From assembly GCA_964480475.1 (NCBI GenBank), contig CAYZPW010000071.1, positions 1 to 19,337 of the forward strand: a stretch of DNA of 19,337 bases, read 5' to 3'. The notes under the pieces were generated by a model. The model saw nothing but the letters and a program-made list of their open reading frames with translations, ran no database searches and was not told the origin of the DNA. The position numbers and the translations under genes are program-made. Shown in pieces: positions 7,844 through 15,208 of this stretch. This DNA comes from CAYZPW01 sp964480475 (GTDB taxonomy: Bacteria; B130-G9). Position 1 is the first letter of the stretch. Each line of letters begins with the position of its first letter.

Positions 7844-8639
7844 GCAACCAGCTGTAGCCGGGCAGTTCTACAGTGGAACGAGTTCTGGCCTAAGGCGGCA
7901 GGTGGCGTCTTACATTGAGGATGTGAGTGATAAGGTTGACGCGAGAGCGGTCGTTTCGCCGCATGCGGGTTTCGTCTGTTCAGGGCCCGTGGCGGGCAAG
8001 GTCTATTCGCAGATACGAAACTACGACACCTACGTTATACTAGGGCCGAACCATAGCGGTGTGGGTTCGCCGGCCGCAGTCTATGGCCAGGGCGCCTGGA
8101 CAATGCCGATGGGCGACGTCCCGATTGATTCGGAGCTCGCACGTTCGATTATCGCGCGGTCGAGCATTGCCTCGCAGGACAACAGCGCTCACCGGTTGGA
8201 GCATTCTCTCGAGGTTCAGCTTCCGTTCATCCAGTTCCTCAACAGCGACTTCTCCATAGTGCCGATATGTATTGGCCTTCGGAGTTGTCAAGAGGCGGTG
8301 CAGCTGGGCGAGGAGCTTGCAGATGTGATCTCGGGGTCTTCAAAGAGAGTGCTTATTGTCGCCAGCACCGACATGTCTCATTATGTGCCCCATGATCTGG
8401 CGGCCAAGAGGGACAGGTTGGCGATCGATAAGGTCCTGGAGCTTGACGCGTCTGGGCTTTATGACGTGGTCAAGCGCAACGCCATTTCGATGTGCGGTGT
8501 CGTGCCTACCGTGACGGCGGTGGCGGCGGCGAACGAGCTCGGGGCCAGGTCTGCCGTCCTGATTTCATACATGACATCCGGCGACACCTGTGGCGACAAG
8601 GCCCAAGTTGTTGGTTACGCCGGGATAGTAATAACGTAG
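7833..8639 (+). CDS. MEMO1-family protein (AmmeMemoRadiSam system protein B type)
   Basis: 268 residues from ATG 7833 (or 7836, losing one Met); either start overlaps the preceding gene by about 10 bases, implying translational coupling. The opening RQPAVAGQFYSG is typical of MEMO. Likely metal-site residues are present: H44 in SPHAGF, H74 in GPNHSG and C221 in SMCGVVPT, matching the His/His/Cys set described in human MEMO1. Other conserved blocks are AHRLEHSLEVQLPF, STDMSHY and SYMTSGD. The fold resembles class III extradiol dioxygenases; bacterial function is unresolved and often linked to an AMMECR1 protein and a radical SAM enzyme. Neither partner is in this window. Cytoplasmic; full length. 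Confidence 0.9.
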   Translation: MMNRQPAVAGQFYSGTSSGLRRQVASYIEDVSDKVDARAVVSPHAGFVCSGPVAGKVYSQIRNYDTYVILGPNHSGVGSPAAVYGQGAWTMPMGDVPIDSELARSIIARSSIASQDNSAHRLEHSLEVQLPFIQFLNSDFSIVPICIGLRSCQEAVQLGEELADVISGSSKRVLIVASTDMSHYVPHDLAAKRDRLAIDKVLELDASGLYDVVKRNAISMCGVVPTVTAVAAANELGARSAVLISYMTSGDTCGDKAQVVGYAGIVIT

Positions 8640-8685
8640 CGTTGCCTCTCCTGGCCTTGGCGCTTACTTGCAGGGAGAAGGGAAG

Positions 8686-9123
8686 TTGAGGGTGCTCGGA
8701 CTAGACTTGGGCGACCGACGGATAGGCGTCGCCATGAGCGATCCTTCGTGCAAGCTCGCCCTTCCGCGCGAAACGCTCTTCGTAACCGGTGAGAAAGACG
8801 CAATCAAGAGAATCGGCAGGCTTGTCAGAGAAAACGGGATTGACGCGGTAGTAATCGGATTGCCGTTGAACCTGGACGGCAGTTTCGGGCCCCGTGCTGA
8901 GAAGACGCGAGCGTTTGCAGGGCTCATAAGAGATGAGCTGGCGGTCCAGGTCGAGTTCTGGGACGAGCGGCTAACGACACGCATCGCGAAGCGGACTCTT
9001 CACGATGCGGGTCGAAAGGCAACAAAGCGAGATGGCCGGCTGGACCAGATAAGCGCAGCTCTGATACTACAGGGCTATCTTGACCGGCTGGCAACATCGT
9101 CCAAGATGCGTGAACAGTCTTAA
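8686..9123 (+). CDS. ruvX: RuvX/YqgF family Holliday-junction resolvase-like nuclease
   Basis: 145 residues from the TTG at 8686, chosen because GGAG in AGGGAGAAGG (8672-8681) lies about eight bases upstream and the first residues then read MRVLGLDLG as in the family; a TTG at 8668 would add six residues. The RNase H-like fold is shown by GLDLGDRRIGVAMSD (D7 catalytic), VIGLPLNLDGS, EFWDERLTT (acidic second strand) and DQISAALILQGYL (C-terminal catalytic Asp). RuvX is implicated in 16S rRNA 5'-end/pre-rRNA processing and in junction resolution. It lies 46 bases after the MEMO gene and its stop TAA abuts the ATG of mltG, a pairing common in bacteria. Confidence 0.92.
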   Translation: MRVLGLDLGDRRIGVAMSDPSCKLALPRETLFVTGEKDAIKRIGRLVRENGIDAVVIGLPLNLDGSFGPRAEKTRAFAGLIRDELAVQVEFWDERLTTRIAKRTLHDAGRKATKRDGRLDQISAALILQGYLDRLATSSKMREQS

Positions 9124-10143
9124 ATGGCAAGAATATGGCGAGTTTTTGTCCTATCTCTTCTGTTGGTGCTTCTTGCGGTGTCCGGACCAGTGCTCTACTT
9201 CAAGGACTATCTGGACAATCCAACTAATATGGCGACCGAGCCGTTTGACGTCAGGATTGAGCGGGGAATGTCGGTAAGGGAGGTTGCGGAGGTCTTGAAG
9301 TCGCAAGGAGTTATCAAGAACCCCTCCAATTTTACGCTAATATGTCGGCTGATGGATGCAACGATCCCTGCCGGTGAGTATAATATCCTTGCCCGCCTCA
9401 AGCCGAAAGAGCTGGTCAGAGCCTTCGAGCCCAAAAACCTCGCGCTGCGCCGGGTGACGATACCAGAGGGCTCGACGCTCCGGGAGATCGCCGGGATAGT
9501 CGAGAGCTCGCTTGGGATTGACGCCTCGAGTTTTATCAAGGTTTGCAATGACGGTTCATTCGCTGCAAAGTTGGGTATTCAGGCTGATAGCCTGGAGGGC
9601 TACCTGTTTCCCGAGACTTATCATTTCGAGCCGGGAACGCGCGCCTCGAAGGTCATTGAGCGTATGGTCAAGGAGTTCTTCGAGGTTTTAGGCCCGCGAC
9701 ATAGGGAGCAGGTTTCGGAACTCAACACGACCTTACACGAGATCGTTACGATTGCCTCGATGGTAGAGAAGGAGACAGCCTTGGATGAGGAGAGGCCCAA
9801 GGTCGCGGCCGTCATATACAATAGGCTGAAGCGGAACATGCCGCTCCAGATAGACCCAACCGTGATATACGGCTTGAAAGAGTTTGACGGGAACCTCACG
9901 CGAGAGCATCTCAAGACCGATACAGAATACAACACTTACACACGGAAGGGCTTGCCGGCGGGGCCTATCTGTTCGCCGTCGAGGGAATCGCTTCTCGCAG
10001 CCCTATATCCTAAGGATGTGGACTTTCTTTACTTCGTTTCGACGAACAACGGTTATCATGAATTCTCATCCACGATGCAGGAACACAATAAGGCAGTGCG
10101 GCTCTATCAGAAGGGGCCGCGCCCGAGGCGAGGCGGTCGATGA
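9124..10143 (+). CDS. mltG: Endolytic murein transglycosylase MltG
   Basis: 339 residues; ATG directly follows the ruvX stop. Residues 7-27 form one inner-membrane helix (LSLLLVLLAVSGPVLYF) with the rest periplasmic. A LysM-like subdomain (MSVREVAEVLKSQGVIKN) is followed by the catalytic YceG/MltG domain with LEGYLFPETYHF, IASMVEKET and IDPTVIYGL. The catalytic glutamate is in the E215-K-E217 stretch, corresponding to the VEKE motif containing E218 of the Escherichia coli protein. The enzyme cleaves nascent glycan strands within the chain and is proposed to end their elongation. The end overlaps the phosphatase start by four bases (ATGA at 10140-10143), strong evidence of coupling. Confidence 0.95.
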   Translation: MARIWRVFVLSLLLVLLAVSGPVLYFKDYLDNPTNMATEPFDVRIERGMSVREVAEVLKSQGVIKNPSNFTLICRLMDATIPAGEYNILARLKPKELVRAFEPKNLALRRVTIPEGSTLREIAGIVESSLGIDASSFIKVCNDGSFAAKLGIQADSLEGYLFPETYHFEPGTRASKVIERMVKEFFEVLGPRHREQVSELNTTLHEIVTIASMVEKETALDEERPKVAAVIYNRLKRNMPLQIDPTVIYGLKEFDGNLTREHLKTDTEYNTYTRKGLPAGPICSPSRESLLAALYPKDVDFLYFVSTNNGYHEFSSTMQEHNKAVRLYQKGPRPRRGGR

Positions 10144-10916
10144 AACGGTCTCATGGCCTGAAGAGCGATACAGGTCGCGTCAGACTCACGAACGAGGACT
10201 ATTGTTTCGCGAGCGACGAGATGGGCTTGTTCATCGTCGCGGATGGGATGGGTGGGCACGCCGGGGGCCGGATAGCAAGCAAGAACGCTGTCACCGCGCT
10301 GGCGGACTTCGTGGGGCACTACCTCCGCGACCCGGGCATCACGCCTCCTTTCGGTCTTGCAATGGACCTTTCAGGGCCGGAGAACGTTCTGCGAGCCGCA
10401 ATGATGGTTGCGAATGCGAGAGTGCTTGAGCGTAGCAGGCGGGACGCTTCACTCAGTGGGATGGGCACGACGCTGTCGGCGTGTTGGGTCCGCGGTCGCT
10501 CAGCTTATATCGCCCACGTCGGCGACAGCCGTGTGTACCTCATTCGCGACAGGTCTATCAGGCTTCTCACGCAGGACCACTCATGGGTGTATGAGCAGTA
10601 TCGAGAGGGCATACTGAGTTTCGAGGAGACCAAGAGTCACCCGATGAAGCATCTCGTTACCCGCTCTCTCGGCACCAAGAAAACCCTTCAGGCAGACTTG
10701 CATAGCTACGCCTTGCAGGACAATGATCTGATAATGCTATGCACCGATGGCCTGACGAGCGTCTTGGCTGATGAACTGATTCAATCGGCGGTGCTCGATC
10801 CGGCAGTCAGCGCTCTCGACCAAAAATGCCATGTTCTGGTCGAGATGGTTAACCAGGCTGGCGGCTTTGACAACATAACCGTGGTGCTCGTTCGGGTTCA
10901 GGATGCAAAGAGCTGA
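10140..10916 (+). CDS. PP2C-type (PPM) serine/threonine protein phosphatase
   Basis: 258 residues, the size of a single-domain bacterial PP2C. All main motifs are present: TGRVRLTNED (residues 11-20), ADGMGGHAGG with D35 as metal ligand, GMGTT, HVGDSRVYL (D129), LTQDHSW, LCTDGLTSVL (D203) and FDNITVVLVR (D244). The D35/D203/D244 set supports an active Mn/Mg-dependent enzyme. No membrane segment or sensor domain, so cytoplasmic. It overlaps mltG by four bases, and its own stop TGA overlaps an unused ATG at 10916. A partner Ser/Thr kinase would be expected elsewhere but is not in the window. Its place between two lytic transglycosylases suggests, by context only, a link to cell-wall control. 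Confidence 0.93.
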   Translation: MKRSHGLKSDTGRVRLTNEDYCFASDEMGLFIVADGMGGHAGGRIASKNAVTALADFVGHYLRDPGITPPFGLAMDLSGPENVLRAAMMVANARVLERSRRDASLSGMGTTLSACWVRGRSAYIAHVGDSRVYLIRDRSIRLLTQDHSWVYEQYREGILSFEETKSHPMKHLVTRSLGTKKTLQADLHSYALQDNDLIMLCTDGLTSVLADELIQSAVLDPAVSALDQKCHVLVEMVNQAGGFDNITVVLVRVQDAKS

Positions 10917-10954
10917 TGCGCGCATTTCATGGCGGGGTATTCGGTCGGAGGTCT

Positions 10955-11060
10955 GTAGGGGCGTGGTCTTTGACCCGCCCGCTTACATCAATCCCATTGG
11001 ATACGGGGCATTTTATGCGACGATCAATTAGAGCGGGCGGGTCAGAGACCACGCCCCTAC
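10955..11060. repeat. Paired (inverted) GTAGGGG-type hairpin repeats
   Basis: Arm 10955-10984 and the reverse complement of arm 11031-11060 agree at 28 of 30 positions, with a 46-base loop region between them. Each arm starts (or ends, inverted) with GTAGGGGCGTGGTCT and is followed by GACCCGCCCGCT. Each arm can also fold alone (GGTC/GACC core). It fills the gap between the phosphatase and the MltD-like gene. The long stem has no T-tract, so it is a poor classical terminator but could stall or stabilise RNA. Confidence 0.88.
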
Positions 11061-11077
11061 ACAAGCCGCCTGCGATT

Positions 11078-12697
11078 ATGACCCGGGCTCTCTCTGGCTG
11101 GCCGGTTGCTCTGTTATGCGCTGTTTGCTTGTGCTGTTTAGTTGGGTGTGCCAATACAACGGTGTACGTCCCTGAAAGCAGCTCAGTCCCGGCGGAGGAC
11201 AGCCGCGTGCAGGAAGCTTCTCTGCAGGCTGCGGACAAGCCCGAGGAGGTTTTTGCGATCACGGAGGAATACTTCGAGAACGCGTATCGCAAGGCTGAGG
11301 GCTTCTTGCGGAGCGCTCGCGATCTTCACGACACGGGCCTTACTCGTGAGGCCATGCCGTATCTCGATACAGCGCTTCTGACGGTGCTTGATTCTCAAAT
11401 CGAGCTCTCCGAGTTCCCCATGATGCGTGAGCTTTATCAACAAATCTTCGAGTTCAATGCGAGGATACTGAGGTCGAGTCCCGAGGCGCTGGATATTTAT
11501 CTTGATAATCGCTGGAGCCATTTCAACATCAAGAACTACACGGTGCCGATCGTTCTCAACAATGCAGTGAGGCACTTCATCGAGGAGTATCAGACGGCGA
11601 GCAGGGCGTTCATTGAGCGGTCGCTGAAGCGCTCGGGCAGATATATGCCGATGATCAAGGAGGAGCTGTCCAAGGCGGGCATGCCCGAGGACTTGGCGTA
11701 TCTTGTGATCATCGAAAGCGGATTCAGCCCGAAAGCCATGTCATACGCTCGGGCCAGAGGGCTTTGGCAGTTCATGCCGAGCACCGGCCGCCGCTATGGC
11801 CTCAAGATGAACTACTGGGTTGACGAACGATGTGACCCTGAGAAATCGACCAAGGCCGCAATTCGATACATGAGCGATCTTTACGACGAGTTCGCGTCCT
11901 GGAAGCTCGTGCTTGCGTCGTATAACAGCGGCGAGGGCAAGATCCGCCGTGCGGTCCAGCAGTGCGGCACGACCGATTTCTGGGACATCGCCTTCTCCGA
12001 CACGATTCACCGTCAGACAAAGGAATACGTCCCTCGGTTCATGGCCGCGACAATTATCGCCAAGTATCCCGAGAAGTTCGGGTTCTACGTTGACTACGAC
12101 GATCCCGTCGAATATGACGAGGTTACGCTTCAGGGCTGGCTGGACCTAAAGGCGGCGGCAAAGTGCGCCGGGACGAGCTACAGCACCCTCAAGGCGCTCA
12201 ATCCGGAGCTCCGCCGATGGTGCACGCCTCCAGTTTACTCCAAATACACGCTCAAGATTCCCAAAAGAACAAGCGACGCCTTCTGGGCCGGCTACGAGAA
12301 GCTCCCGAAGAGGCAGCGCTCCCGGATGGTTACGCACCGCATCCGCTATGGCGAAACGCTGTCCAGCATCGCGAGGCGCTATGGCTCGAGCGTCAAGGCG
12401 ATAATGTCCGCGAACGACCTGAGAACGACGCGGATTCGGGCAGGGCGGAGGCTTCTGATTCCCGTTCTTGAGAAGAGGTCACGTTCGAAATCAGGAGTCA
12501 GCGCCCCCAAGCTGGACTGGTCCGAGACGGTAACGCATCGAGTGAGGGCCGGAGACACGCTCTATGGAATCGCGCAGAAATACGGCTCGAGCATTCGCGC
12601 GATCAAGCAGGCGAATGCCCTCAAGAGTAACAAGATTAAGCCGGGTCAGAAACTCATTGTCCCTATTCTAAAGTCCGGCAAGTCAAAGAAGAAGTAG
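11078..12697 (+). CDS. MltD-like membrane-bound lytic transglycosylase lipoprotein with two LysM domains
   Basis: 539 residues from the ATG at 11078, chosen because it gives a proper lipoprotein signal peptide (MTRALSGW, then a hydrophobic core) ending in lipobox LVGC. The frame is open back to 10916, but that stretch is the hairpin repeat at 10955-11060 and would bury the signal. The SLT domain (about residues 190-345) has the catalytic E213 in VIIESGF, ARGLWQFMPSTGRRYGL and LASYNSGEGKIRRA. Two LysM peptidoglycan-binding domains follow at about 418-462 (VTHRIRYGETLSSIA) and 485-530 (VTHRVRAGDTLYGIA). The protein should sit on the periplasmic face of the outer (or inner) membrane and cleave murein. 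No clear ribosome binding site precedes 11078, so some doubt on the start remains. Confidence 0.9.
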   Translation: MTRALSGWPVALLCAVCLCCLVGCANTTVYVPESSSVPAEDSRVQEASLQAADKPEEVFAITEEYFENAYRKAEGFLRSARDLHDTGLTREAMPYLDTALLTVLDSQIELSEFPMMRELYQQIFEFNARILRSSPEALDIYLDNRWSHFNIKNYTVPIVLNNAVRHFIEEYQTASRAFIERSLKRSGRYMPMIKEELSKAGMPEDLAYLVIIESGFSPKAMSYARARGLWQFMPSTGRRYGLKMNYWVDERCDPEKSTKAAIRYMSDLYDEFASWKLVLASYNSGEGKIRRAVQQCGTTDFWDIAFSDTIHRQTKEYVPRFMAATIIAKYPEKFGFYVDYDDPVEYDEVTLQGWLDLKAAAKCAGTSYSTLKALNPELRRWCTPPVYSKYTLKIPKRTSDAFWAGYEKLPKRQRSRMVTHRIRYGETLSSIARRYGSSVKAIMSANDLRTTRIRAGRRLLIPVLEKRSRSKSGVSAPKLDWSETVTHRVRAGDTLYGIAQKYGSSIRAIKQANALKSNKIKPGQKLIVPILKSGKSKKK

Positions 12698-12798
12698 CCG
12701 CGCGGAATGAGCGCGACCGGTGTGGAGTGGCTGCTGTAGGCGCTCTCCCTCGGTCATTTCTTTTGGTGGCGGCAATACATCGCGGTAGTCAGTCAATT

Positions 12799-12824
12799 GT
12801 AGGGGCGTGGTCTCAGACCCGCCC
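12799..12824 (+). repeat. GTAGGGG-type hairpin repeat, single copy in the 5' leader of the peptidase gene
   Basis: The element begins GTAGGGGCGTGGTCT, identical over its first 15 bases to the left arm at 10955, and ends AGACCCGCCC. It is self-complementary (GGGCG, GGTCT against AGACC, CGCCC). It lies six bases before the ribosome binding site AAGGAG at 12831-12836, so if transcribed it forms a hairpin just upstream of the start. Confidence 0.82.
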
Positions 12825-12841
12825 ATTTGTAAGGAGTTCCT

Positions 12842-14785
12842 ATGTTCGAGATGACCTATGAGGAAAAAAGGCACATCCTTGATGAGATGAACGACCGGTT
12901 CGCAAGCGGCGAGCGCATCGAGACCGGCGTTGACCAAGTGCTGTCTCTTTGGCAAGAGAAGGACGGTTCGCCGGACGAGCTGCAGGAGTTCTGCCTCAAG
13001 TATTTCATTGATAATGACGCCGAGCTCGCCTCGTTCCGCGGCAAGCTGGAGCTGGTGTTCGAGAAGCTGCACGGGCATCTGCTGGAGGTCCACAGCAGCT
13101 TCAGCAGATGGAAGGACCTCGAGCTCGGGCCTTTTTCGCCGCAAGACGAGCTGTTGGCGAGGTTCAATCCATTCAAGCACGTAATCGATGACCTATTCGA
13201 TCTTAAGCTCCCGTTCGTAATACTGCTCAATTTCAAACGGGAGACGTTCCAGTCGATAATTGAGCACCATGCCGAATGGTCGAGAGAGAAATGGACCGAG
13301 GTCAGGCTCGCTGACTACGAGAGCAGAGTCCCAGCCGAGGTGTCCCACAAGGTGTTCCTTGCTATGCACGAGGCGGACACATATATCAACGGCTACAACA
13401 TATTCATGAATAGCCTTCTTGACGAGAGCGGCGAGCGGCTCTATGACCAAGAGAAGAGGCTGATCTCGCACTGGGGCCTGAGAGACGAGCTGAAAGCGCT
13501 CTACTCCGACCCAGACGGTGCGCCCAAGCAGGAGCTCATCCTCAAAGTGATGAGACACATCGTTCAGGGAACCATCCCCCAAGAGGTCATCAACAACGGC
13601 AGCATCCGCTGGAACCCCTACACAAATGAGTGCTTCGATGCGGACGGCAGTAGCGTTCAAGCCACGCCTGAATCCGTTCGAAGATATGCCATCTGGCTCA
13701 ATGTGTTTCAGGCGCAGCGCGCTCAGGACACCTATTACACCGTGAACAAAACGCTGATTGACCGCCGGTTCAACGTGCACAGAGAGATACCTGAGGCGAA
13801 GGTCGAGGAGATGTTCGTCAAGTTGCTCTCGTCACCGGTCTTGGGCGACGTTGCTTGCGTCATGAGGAAGCGGCTGGGTCGCGAGCTGAGGGCTTATGAT
13901 CTCTGGTATCAGGGCTTCAAGCCGCTGGAAAGCCAGTCGAAGCTCGACCACCTCGTCGAGGAAAAGTTCCCCGATGTCGATGCTTTCAATCAGGAGCTGC
14001 CCCAGATACTCCTGAAGCTCGGCTTTTCGGAGGATAGGGCTCACTACATAGCGGACCACATCGTTGCCGAGCCTTCACGAAGCGCGGGGCACGCCCGAGG
14101 CGCTGGGATGCGAGGCGAGAAGGCACTGCTCAGGATCCGCACTGAGAAGGGGAAGATGAACTGCGATGCGTTCAGTATCGCGATGCACGAGCTTGGCCAC
14201 ACGGTGGAGCAGACGCTGAGCATGAATCTCATAGACCACCCGGCTCTCGAAGGGGTGCCCAATGCGGCCTTTACCGAGGCGATCGCTTTTCTATTTCAGG
14301 CGAAAGACAAGGAGGTCTTGGGCCTGTCTCCCGAAAAGGAGGACCCCGAGCGCGCGATCCAGACCTACCTGGCAACGTGCGAGATCGCATCGATGGCTCT
14401 CGTTGACATGCACGCCTGGCGCTACCTTTACAGGCGCCCGAATGCGACGCCGTCGGACTTGAGGCGCTGCGTCCTGGATACTGCGCAGGAGCTCTGGGCA
14501 GAATACTGGGCGCCGCAGTTCGGCGAATCTGACGATCCCATTCTGGCCGTCTATTCGCACATGATCACGTATTGCCTCTACCTTCCGGACTACCCGATTG
14601 GGCGCATCATTAGCTATCAAATCGAGAAGTTCTTCAAAGACCACGACTTCGCCTCGAACCTGGAGCGAATGTGTCTCCTGGGCAACATCTACCCCGATCT
14701 GTGGATGGAGAAGGCCGTCGGCAAGCCCATCAGCCCCGATGAGCTCCTGTCCGACGCTACGGCGGCCGTCAAAGCGCTGGGCTGA
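12842..14785 (+). CDS. M3-family-like zinc metallopeptidase (oligopeptidase type)
   Basis: 647 residues, within the usual 600-700 of M3 oligopeptidases. AAGGAG at 12831-12836 with a five-base spacer fixes the start. There is no signal peptide or membrane segment, so it is probably cytoplasmic. The zinc site is HELGH at 449-453 (H449, H453, catalytic E450) with a likely third ligand E479 in FTEAIAF; the 26-residue gap from the second His is close to the spacing in M3 enzymes such as thimet oligopeptidase. The C-terminal YLPDYPIGRIISYQIEKFF matches the helical region that closes M3 active sites. The N-terminal 400 residues are helical and poorly conserved, so the subfamily is uncertain and substrates are unknown. 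The gene is separated from its neighbours by 144 and about 225 bases and is probably its own unit. Confidence 0.8.
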   Translation: MFEMTYEEKRHILDEMNDRFASGERIETGVDQVLSLWQEKDGSPDELQEFCLKYFIDNDAELASFRGKLELVFEKLHGHLLEVHSSFSRWKDLELGPFSPQDELLARFNPFKHVIDDLFDLKLPFVILLNFKRETFQSIIEHHAEWSREKWTEVRLADYESRVPAEVSHKVFLAMHEADTYINGYNIFMNSLLDESGERLYDQEKRLISHWGLRDELKALYSDPDGAPKQELILKVMRHIVQGTIPQEVINNGSIRWNPYTNECFDADGSSVQATPESVRRYAIWLNVFQAQRAQDTYYTVNKTLIDRRFNVHREIPEAKVEEMFVKLLSSPVLGDVACVMRKRLGRELRAYDLWYQGFKPLESQSKLDHLVEEKFPDVDAFNQELPQILLKLGFSEDRAHYIADHIVAEPSRSAGHARGAGMRGEKALLRIRTEKGKMNCDAFSIAMHELGHTVEQTLSMNLIDHPALEGVPNAAFTEAIAFLFQAKDKEVLGLSPEKEDPERAIQTYLATCEIASMALVDMHAWRYLYRRPNATPSDLRRCVLDTAQELWAEYWAPQFGESDDPILAVYSHMITYCLYLPDYPIGRIISYQIEKFFKDHDFASNLERMCLLGNIYPDLWMEKAVGKPISPDELLSDATAAVKALG

Positions 14786-15010
14786 GGAGTTCCCGTAAAA
14801 CGGAAACGGGCAAACGGGGGAATGGCCGAAGAGGCGAAAGGGCGAAAAGGCAGCGAGCGGTGTTTGCTGTTGAATTGAGTCGCCCCCACCAGCCGTTGAG
14901 ACTACAAAGAGAGCCTGCAAGCCAATTACCCAGCCTCCGTGTGCCGTAGGGGATCACCGCCTTGCGGGGTGAATCCCACGAGGCGTTGATGGAGACTGCC
15001 CTCCGCTGAT
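14786..15010. other. Intergenic spacer with repeats
   Basis: No gene seen. The spacer contains a copy of the GGCCGAAGAGGCGAAAGGGC-type purine-rich string (14824-14851) that resembles 25-53, and an imperfect GTAGGGG-type hairpin (14946-14977). A CCCGT/ACGGG pair just after the peptidase stop has no T-tract and is not a convincing terminator. Confidence 0.6.
14946..14977 (+). repeat. GTAGGGG-type hairpin repeat, divergent copy
   Basis: The element starts GTAGGGGATCACCGC, has a CTT turn, then GCGGGGTGAATCCC, giving an imperfect stem (GGGAT-CACC-GC against GC-GGTG-ATCCC). It shares only the GTAGGGG end and the palindromic plan with the other copies, so membership is less certain. Confidence 0.5.
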
Positions 15011-15208
15011 ATGCTACTCGTCATGGTGCATCAGAAATTGCCCCAAGAGGCTCCTGAGAATGTGCCGCCGGACACGCTGCATCCGGTTCTGCACTGGTCG
15101 CGGCGGGTCTTCAAGTTGGTCATGGCGGTCGTTTTGATTCCCCCTGTGCTCCTGGGTGTCTTGGTCTGTTTTTCCGTCTGGAAAGCGATTGCGAAATGCC
15201 GGCGCTAG
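15011..15208 (+). CDS. Small single-span membrane protein
   Basis: 65 residues (61 if ATG 15023 is used). A charged N-terminus with several prolines (HQKLPQEAPENVPPDTLH) is followed by one strong hydrophobic helix at about 38-57 (LVMAVVLIPPVLLGVLVCFSV) and a basic end (WKAIAKCRR), suggesting an N-out or positive-inside C-terminus. The last 13 bases overlap the next gene, which argues for translational coupling and against a random frame. No clear ribosome binding site is present. I recognise no family. It may be a subunit or an N-terminal part of the membrane protein that follows. Confidence 0.5.
   Translation: MLLVMVHQKLPQEAPENVPPDTLHPVLHWSRRVFKLVMAVVLIPPVLLGVLVCFSVWKAIAKCRR

Noticed and set aside
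12698..12760. Possible terminator CGCGC/GCGCG after the MltD-like gene
   Set aside because: The stem is short and no T-tract follows.
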